Positions 36,053 to 45,400 of a DNA stretch of 64,000 nt are shown here, piece after piece. Position 1 is the stretch's first letter; every line of letters begins with the position of its first letter. The stretch is from contig CM055103.1 in the NCBI GenBank assembly GCA_029204225.1, positions 2,568,406 to 2,632,405 on the forward strand, written 5' to 3'. Made by a program: the position numbers and the translations under genes. This DNA comes from Diphasiastrum complanatum. Taxonomy: Eukaryota; Streptophyta; Lycopodiopsida; Lycopodiales; Lycopodiaceae. The notes beneath the pieces are model-generated. The model worked only from the letters and a program-made list of their open reading frames with translations. It was not told where the DNA came from and made no database searches.

Positions 36053-39000
36053 ATGATTGAAAACACCGTAAAAAATAGTCAAACCCATAAAGCCATTGAT
36101 GTTGACTCCCTAAGTATGGATTTCCTAAAACCTATCGCCCATATTGTTGCTCCATACATCTCTCATGTTTTCAACCAATCTATTATTTATGGCTTTCCCA
36201 CACTTTGGTGTACTTTTGCACCCTGTACTTAAGACTGGTGATCCTTTGAAGGTAGACAACTATCGCACTATTATGATCAGCCACACTATGGCTAAGCTAT
36301 ATGGCTCGGTCGTGCAGTCTATCATCAGCTCTCATGCAAAGACAGAGGAGTTATACGCTATGGATCAGGCATGTTTTAGAACAGGCTACTCCACAACTGA
36401 CCAGGTATTCATACTTAGATGTATCATTGAGGCGGCGAAGTCCAGGAGACAAAGAGTCTATTGCTGCTTTGTGGATTTCCGCAAAGCGTTTGATACAGTT
36501 TCGAGACACTTGTTGCTCCAACATTTGGCATCTTGGTTTTTTACAGGAAGTCATTGTTGCTATCATCACATTATATGAGCGAGTGTTGGCCCATTTTCGT
36601 GATGGAGATGGATGGTCTTCATATATTCATAGTACGGTCAGGGTAAAGCATGGATGTCCTTTGTCACCCACCCTATTTGCTCTATACATTGACGACCTTG
36701 AGTGGATCATTCGAAAAGGAGGAGGTAATGGCTGTCCTCTAGCTGATCTTGTTATCCCTATTCTTCTTTATGAAAATGATGTGATTCTATTATCTAGTTC
36801 GGCTGCAGGACTTCAGCGACACCTGGATGCCTTGTATACCTTATGTCAAACATGGGGGCTGAGGGTGAACATTGGTAAGACCAAGGTTATGATGTTTAAC
36901 ACCATATGAGAGACACTATGTTTTATTATGATGGCCAGCTTCTAGAGATAGTAGCGTCTTACACATACCTGGGTATTCTCTTCTCGGGTTCATTACTTCC
37001 TTTAAGACCAGCTGCATTAGCTAGGCTCCGCAAGGGGCTCTGCTTTTGTTCAGATGGAGAGGTTTTCTGACCACAATTCGAAAGTCAAATTCAGTCAAAA
37101 TAATAACCATCTTGCAATACATCGAGTATTACACGTCTTATTTACCAAGTAAAGTAACGGTTGATGATCCGTATAAAATGCAAAGTGCGTTTCCATGAGG
37201 TAGTGACGAAATTCTGAACAGAAAAAATCATGGCTAGCGCTTCACGTTCTGTTGTTATATAATTCTTCTCTGGATCTGTAAGCTGTCTGCTTGCAAATTG
37301 TATAGTATAATCCTTCTTATAGTCACCTGGCTGCGTCAAAACTGATCCAATGGCGTATTTTGAGGCATCCGTATGAACATGAAACTCTAATGTCCAATCT
37401 GGAGAACGCAGTATTGGTGCTGAAGATAATGCTTTTTTTAACTTTTCAAAGGCTTCTAACGCCTCTACTGTCCAAATAGGAACAATAGTTAATTTGTATA
37501 TAGGTCGTGCTAAATCCGCAAAGAAGATAATAAAAATTCGCATGACCCATAAACACATAAACTCCTTGAATTGTTGTTGGCGGTGGCAATTCCACAATAA
37601 CTTTGATCTTAGAATAATCGGTGGCAATACCATGTCTTGATATCACATGTCCAAGCACCACTCCGTGAGAAACCCATATCTCGCATTTTTCTGGATTTAG
37701 AGAAATATGATATTTGCGGCATCTTTCAAAGACTTTCTCCAATCGATCCAGGTGGTCTGTATCTGTACTATGAACTCCCAAGTCGTCCAAGTAAATTTCA
37801 AAAAATTTCTGCAGATAATCTTTAAAGGCAAATTGCATTACTCTTTGGAATGAACTTGGTGCATTACAGAGTCCAAACGACATTACTTTGTAAGCATGGC
37901 CCCCCCATTCTGTTGCAAAAGCAGTTTTGTGGCGATCGGCAGGTGCAATCTTAACCTGGTGGTAACCACTAAATCCATCCAGGAAACTATAAGCTTCCGC
38001 TCCAACAAGGCGATCCAAAATGCTTTTAGTAAAAGGTAACGGAAAGTGATCCTTCCGTGTCACTTTATTCAATGCTTTGAGATTCACACAGATTCGCAAT
38101 TTCCCATATTTCTTAGGAACAATGACAATCGGTGAAATCCATTCGGTATGCTCTATCTCATAAATGAAATCGACGTCAAGCAATCTCTGAAGTTCTTTCT
38201 TTATCAGATCTGCCACATTAGGATTACAGCGATAGAACTTTGTAACCTTTGGTACTGCATTAGGTACTAAAGGTATGGTATGTTCATTGACTGATGTCGA
38301 AATACCCTTCAAATCTTGATAAGTCCATGCAAAACAATCTTGATACTTAATAAGTAACAAACGGAGTGCTTGATACTGCTCAAGATAAGTTGTGATCCCA
38401 CTTGTACAATCTTTTCCGGTTCTCCTGGTTCTGCAAGATTTATTGGCTGCGTCCTAGCTGGGCCATCGTAAACTCTTTAGATTCCAGCATGTGTTCTTCA
38501 GGTTAACGATGTGCTTTAGTTAACATGATAACCACATCATCCAGTGTATAATGTTTAAAATGCTCTAGCATATCATGCTGGACTACATTTGCTTGTTCTT
38601 TTTTGAAAGGACTTGTCTTGGATCTTCATTTAGTCTTCTTAGCAGGAATTGATCGTGGAGGTGATGACTTTCGGGGTGATAAATCTTTCTTCACAGGTGA
38701 AGCCTTCCTAGACGATGATGTCTTGCTAGAGATGTGACTTGAAGAATCATTCTTGACTTTTCCTTTGCCTTTATCCAATAGAGGTGGCACTTCAATCTTT
38801 TGAGGGGGGTTTTCCCATTTCAGGACCGTATTATAATGTTGCTTTGCTTGTTTCTTCATCATCGAACCTGTCATCCTGTCTCCCTTCAATATAACTGCTT
38901 TGGGCGATTTGATTGTTGGTTCATCAGGAACATTATGCACTCCAAATCTGGTCGGATCCATATGATGTAGAATCTGCATTGCCATCATAAGTTAAGGCAT

Positions 39001-42000
39001 GGCTCATTGGTATGAGATCATCCTCAATTGGATCTGGTATAGGTTCTGTTGATATCCAGGCTACATTCAACACATTTAGTGGAAACGTGATTGGCGTATC
39101 CAAAGTTCGATCTAACAAGGAAATCTCGCTCATCTCTGATTGAATATCTTGTTGACACATATATCCTGCTGTACAATCAATTGTTGCAAGAGCTTCGTTC
39201 CAATTGACAGTATCCGTTTGAGAATCGTAGTGAACTCCCAATTTTTTCTCTGGTCAATCACAAGTGTGATCCGTTGTTGATGAATCGTCATCCGCTTTTT
39301 GAACCACTGGCTTAATAGTCCAAGTCGTAGGATCAACTTTAACTGCACGTTCACGATTTTCAAAAGTGATTTTGCCGGTACCCCAGTTATGAATTACTTG
39401 CGCAACTCGTAACCATGGACGTCCTAAGAGAACTCGGTAGACATTTGGTGCTTCTGGTAAGTCCATCACGACGAAAGTAATGACGAACTGTACTCCTGCA
39501 ATCCTGACAGGTATATCTTCCACCATTCCTCGTGGACGAACTGTCGTTTGATTAGCTAGCTTAATAGCAAAAGTAGCAGGCTTAATCTTTGTAAGGCCCC
39601 ATTTTGTACATAGCTTTGTAGAAATCAGGTGAACTCCTGAACCGCCATCTATCACGGCTGCTTCTTTAGAAAATTGTCTATGTTGTATCGACAGAGTGAT
39701 ATTCTTTTGTTCACTTTCCCAAGCGGCTCCAACATGGAGTACATCGTTAGATTCTTCAAATCCAGCACAAAAAAGCGGCTCTTGATGGTCTTCTGATTCT
39801 TCTTGAGCTAACTTTTGCGCTAAGACTTCTTTTGCTTTTGGCACCAACTTTAGGAAACTTGTGCTAAATATACAGTTTATGTATAGTGTGAGGCTTCACA
39901 ATTTATCTCTATATGAAAGTAGGGACCACATATGACTTGTCTCTCTCCCCAAGTGTGAGCCCCCCCCCCCCCCCCCCCTTTTTTGATGAATGATAATCAT
40001 GTCTTCCATATTAACAACACTATTATAGAATAAGTAATCCACGACATAGACTTATTTTCAAGATAAATCTCCCAATGAAATATTGATCTTGCTAGACAAA
40101 ATATTCATGAGTAATTCTGTATGCGGTGCTTCCGGTTCAGTCATCTTGAAGGGTTCTTTGTGATGATGTAATTGAACATTCATATCCGTACGTAAATTTC
40201 TTGGAGGCTGCAATGGTGAAGACCGAACTTCAGCTGTTACTTTAGCAGCTTCAAGTTCCTCTTCTTCTTGCAGATGTTTAATCCACTGTCTCATATCCTG
40301 ATATCTTCGTTTTTATGCATTAAGATTTGGATAGACTCCCGATGTTGTTGGTGTATCGTTCAATGGTATAGAATCAGCAAGTACTGAATCCACTACTGGT
40401 TCTTTTTGCTTTTGTGCTTGGTGACCACCATTAAGGGTGCACTTGGTTTATTCTGAGCTATTGTTATCAAATTTGCAGGTGCTGTAGCTGGTGGTGGCTT
40501 CGGTCTTGCTGGACAGTCTTTATAGCAATGCCCATATCCACAGTCACGACAGAATGGTACAAATTTTCCTTTATTTGGGCATTCTGCAACTCTGTGATTT
40601 TCTCCACATGCAAAGCATCCAAGTGGTGCTCTGGCCCAATTTCTCGAGGCTTGTTGTTGAGCGGCAGCATAAATGGCATACTGTTCGGAAGATCCTCCTT
40701 CCTGATCATTACCATAGCTCCATTGCTCAGCACTTCCGTAAGGTTCAGGTTCCATCAAATTGGCAGGAGGAGCGGAGTGTTTTGGTGGGGCAGGCAACGC
40801 TAGACGTTCCGGGTATCCAAGAGTAGATTGTCGCAGTCTTGCTGCTGGATTGCCTCCATATTGTGGATCTTGATATCCCATCTGGGCATACCGTTGCTGA
40901 ATTATCCGAGGGTTGAAGTTGCAAAAGGCAGTCTCATGGTCAGGTGAATTACACAGATGGCAAACACTGATTTCCATTCATTTTTTCAATTGAGGACACT
41001 CGTTCACTGTGTGATTTCCTGTACAAATAGAACACCGGACATTTTCCCTGGTAGGAAATGTCTTTGCAAACTTCTCAGGTTCCTTGATCGCTTCTATGTG
41101 GAAATTTTCCAATGCTTTGATCTTCTCATCAAATTGCAACTGCAACTTTTCCATCTGTTTTTGCTGGGTCTTTTCAAGTTTCTCGAACTCATTGAGCTGA
41201 CATTCGGCTCATCATCTGAATCTTCATCCTCCTCCCGAATTGCATCGTCCATCGCATTTTGCAAAAGTGCGTACTCATTATGGCGTTTCAGCTCACGTCT
41301 GATCCGTTTAGGTAGACCTGACAAAAACCACATAATCATGGCATTTTCATTAATCAGCTCATGCTCACATTCAGATCTAAGACGTTTCACCGTTTCGATG
41401 TAATCTCTCGAACCATTTCCCGCTTTCCCATTTTAATGTTACTTAAAAGTAGGAAAGGGTCTTCCATAAACTTCCGCAGTTTGAACCGTGTGGTAAGGGC
41501 TCATTTAACAACCTCCCAATCTGTACGCTCAGTTTCATCTTGGTTATAGTACCAATCTTGTGCTATGCCTGTTAAGGCCATAGGAAACAGCTTAAGTTTA
41601 TCTTGAGGATAAATCTCACCATAGACCTCACAGGATTCAGCATAGATCTGAAGGAATCTAACTGGATCTGTTAATCCATTATATTTGGGTAGATCCAATC
41701 GGGGTGAAATGTTTCCCTAGTAGTGCAAAAATAACATCTCTAATGACTATAAATTGAGCTAATTAATGAGATGTACATAAACATAACTGCTACTAAATGT
41801 CAAAAATAAGATATAGCACTATCATCCTAGCCTACTGATGTTGTAAAAGGACATGATGCAAGCCGCAATATGAGCTAAATCTGTAGCTGCGATGTCGTCT
41901 AGGAGGATGAAAAGTGTCTCTACATGACAGGACGGATAACTCTAACTGTAGCATGACTCTGAGTGATGCGTTGTCTCTAATCTCGATGAATAGGCTTATT

Positions 42001-42353
42001 GTCATCGTCATCGTCAGACTCTGGATCCTGTCATGGTCTTTTCCTAGAGAAAAAAGAGGTGATCTGGAGTTGAACTATTTGACACTTTGTCGCAGTCTCT
42101 CGTACCATAAGTGGAACACATTTGGGATACTCATATGCTACGAGCGATCGTACTGGTCATGTCGCAAAACAGGCAGTAGCATCTTTCTCTAACCTTGTAG
42201 TAGATAGGGCATCTAGGACATAGTTGGAGTTTATCTCATCACTTGTGTTCTCTCCCATGTGTTTGGCTATTGTTTCATCACAATGGGAATCTTATCTTGG
42301 TTGTCATATTTGCATCGAACCACGGTTCAAACTGTGCCCTCGGCCCATTCCAG

Positions 42354-42418
<65 letters not shown>

Positions 42419-45400
42419 ATGTGCATTTGCCGGTGGTGTAAAAGAATTTGCCATGGCTTCATTGGGGGAGGTTTCAGGGTAGTGGAGTGTGTTTTATGTT
42501 TTGTGGATTGTGCATTTGATAATGATGATCATTGATGATAGCTCTTCTTATAACATAGCTCCTGCTCCAATGAAGCTGCACGTAGATCAGCACCAGTGTG
42601 AGCAGACGAGCATGATTGCACATGGATTGGTAGCTGTGTGAAAAGAAGACCTTGTTAGAAAATAGATTCAGTATCTATAGTTTCTATTCCTACAAATTGG
42701 TATTAGAGCCTGTTTCTTGCAGGTTTGTGGGCTTTGTACAAGCATATGAGATAGGTGAGAATTAGTTTTAGCCGCAACTCGACTAGTAGTGAACCAGTAG
42801 AATAGTGCAACCAATGTGTGGAATGGACAACACCTCAAGCAAGCTCGTGGAAGCAACAGAAAGTGGTCATTTTGGATCACTAATAGCTTATTTAAGACTA
42901 TATACAACATTTTGGCCAAAAAAATCAATATTTTAGATTGTTTGTTATGCCCTTATGCCCTGCTACAGGCCTTTATAGACTTGAAAAAGACTAAGACTTG
43001 AGAAATTGATCACAAGTGGTAACTTATGTGAGTGCTAGGAATTGAAGTGGATTCAATTCAGGATCAACACAGGTGGAGCTAACTACTTATGAAGTACAAG
43101 CTTCTAAAGTGGGTGTTAATACAAATTTACAAAATAATTGGAGAACATTTATTTGACATGTGTAGATCCACTTCCTACTTATGATTGTTATGATGGTGCT
43201 TTGATAATCAAAGCAGGTTACATTTTCTTTATGGGTGTTGGTGAGATCCTTAGATATTCATGATGGTAGCCTGGAAGATATTCAAAGAGCCCGAGGGAGG
43301 CAATCTTTAAGCAACAAAATTCTCAAAGATATGGCAAAGGGTATCATGTCTACAATATTTGATTCAAGCGGGCTTGAGTTGTTTTGATCCAAAAAAAGAA
43401 AAAGAAATAATTCAAGGAATAAGGTGATATGTTGCGCTTATGGAGGTCACACATATGCACTAAGGGACATGAAGACAAAAGAAAGACATTGGAAGTCATA
43501 TAAAGCAGGTTCATATGGAAAGGATCAACATACAAAGGAATTCTACATAATCATACAGAGGAAGTTCTACATCGAGTAATGAAGACGTTGAGATCAGAGC
43601 TATGCTATGCATAGATGTTGTTATTAACAATGTGAACATTAACCTATATTTAGTAAAGTAAGTGCGACATTCTAGCGCTTGATTCGGAGCACGGGTTTTG
43701 CTATAGATAGGTGTTGTATGTTTTTACCTTATATAGAGACATCAATTGGCAATTGCTTTTAGGTTGCTTTTTTTTCATTAGTGGCATAGAGATTTCATGC
43801 CAAATTCTATAAGTATGTAGTGTGCCCTGGTCCATTTGCAATGGGACATAGTTGGTTTTTATCTTATCACTTGTGTTCTCTCCCACGTGTTTGGCAATTA
43901 TTTCATCACAATAGGAATCTTGTCTTGATTGCTTGTATGAACAAGTCGGTTTTCTAACAAGTTTGACCACCACCTGGCCTCACCAAGTATGATCAGGATA
44001 TGCTCCATATAGAAATTTTTTGATATACTGATGAGTACTTGAAGGGAGATTAATGATGGAAATACCAAATGACACGGTGAGATGCCTGAGAGAACAAAGG
44101 AAGTTACTTTGAAATGTTTTTGTTTCTGCTTTTTTGTTTCAAAGAGAGCACTGCACTCACTAGCTTCATGAAAAATGTTGAATGTTGGAGGGGCATTCTC
44201 AATGTGCCTGGCTTCACAGTGCTCACCCTCACTATTAGCCTTTTGTGTTGCAATGATCAACTTGACAAGCCATAATCAAGTTTCATTGGTATTTGTGTTA
44301 AAAATGGGTCCGAAGGTTGGTTGCATCAGGTGCCGAAAATGTGTGCACCTCCACAACATCTGAGTTGCAACATAACTGGAGCATTCGTTAGAGTTGCGCA
44401 ATAAAATGTCCGATAGACGGGCGTTTGAGATCAAAATTCTTCGGTAAGATCAAAACAATACTAACAAAGGGCAGAAACAAGATGAATTGTAGAGGAATCA
44501 AATAATTCACCAAAATGGAAGAAATTGTTGACACTCAAGTCTCCAAGAAAGGTGGACAAAGAAATTTTAAAATGTTTCTGGTCATCAGTAGCATTAGCAT
44601 AAATGATGTCTAAGGTTTAGTCAATGGAGTGGAATTTGGGAAGGGTATATTGAGATGATAACATTAAACAAATAAGGTATAAATATACCATTATGAAGAT
44701 AGCATTGTTTGGTAAGGATTGATATAAATTGCTTGTGCACAATCCCTCCCAATACTTTGCGTGTTTCCAGGTGTCTAGGGTAGTATCCAGTTGGGTTTGC
44801 CAATCTGCAACTTCTTCGCCCTTTTTGAAGCTTGTCTTGTAGCTGAAAAATTTGTCGAATGGCTTGTTTTTCTCGTCATGTAGTCTAGCAACTTATTCTT
44901 CTAGGGAAAGTTTTGTTTGTGAAATCAAACTCAAACCTTTGCAACGCCTATAGTTATCATGTAAGAGTGAGAGTCTTTTGACAAGGTTCAACCAATAAGG
45001 GGACTTTATTTACAAATTGCAGGTCGAAAACTTCAGGGTTGACTCTTCAAGCATTAAGTTCATGCCAGTCTCACAAGTTTCTCCAATTGGCATGGGAAAA
45101 ATTGCCTCCCATAAGGTCAATAATTTTACTCACTTTGAATTTGTTGGAAGGAATATTGTTCTTCCTCTTTTCAACTAGGAGTATGTGGGATTCTGATACT
45201 TCTTAGATTTCTAGGTTTCCAGTTCCACTGCAGCACAGTAGACTACTAACGAAGTATATGCATTGTAATTTTGTGTTCTAGTAACCCTTTTTTTGGAAAG
45301 ATTTTGTTATCAATAGCATCCATTTTTGGATGAGTAAGCAAACTTAGTCTATACACAGTCTTATAAGGAACCTAGTGAGATGCTGCAGGTCTGCTGTTAG

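Larger units (their letters stand above)
33983..37075 (+). mobile_element. LINE with ORF1 and ORF2, decayed, 3' truncated
   Basis: The most complete LINE of the family in this window. It has a (CT)n tract at 33983-34018 and a GC-rich leader with the repeated phrase GCTGGTCCTGCTGCCCTGA. ORF1 is at about 34142-35191, the endonuclease at 35240-35970, a 78-bp (CT)n tract at 35973-36050 inside ORF2, and the RT at about 36060-37050. The C-terminal finger and 3' end are missing because gypsy sequence follows. It lies in sense orientation in the third large ELP5 intron. Confidence 0.85.
37085..41717 (-). mobile_element. Ty3/gypsy element, non-chromodomain lineage, gag to RNase H
   Basis: A minus-strand polyprotein running gag (41698-40393), protease (39847-39254), linker (39241-38626), RT (38360-37446) and RNase H (37633-37142). 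Integrase and both LTRs are missing. Its 5' end is cut at about 41717 by a LINE-like sequence and its 3' end at about 37080 by the LINE. It is antisense to ELP5. Sequence features separate it from the chromovirus at 18-22 kb; a second relic of this lineage is at 5987-6345. Confidence 0.85.
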
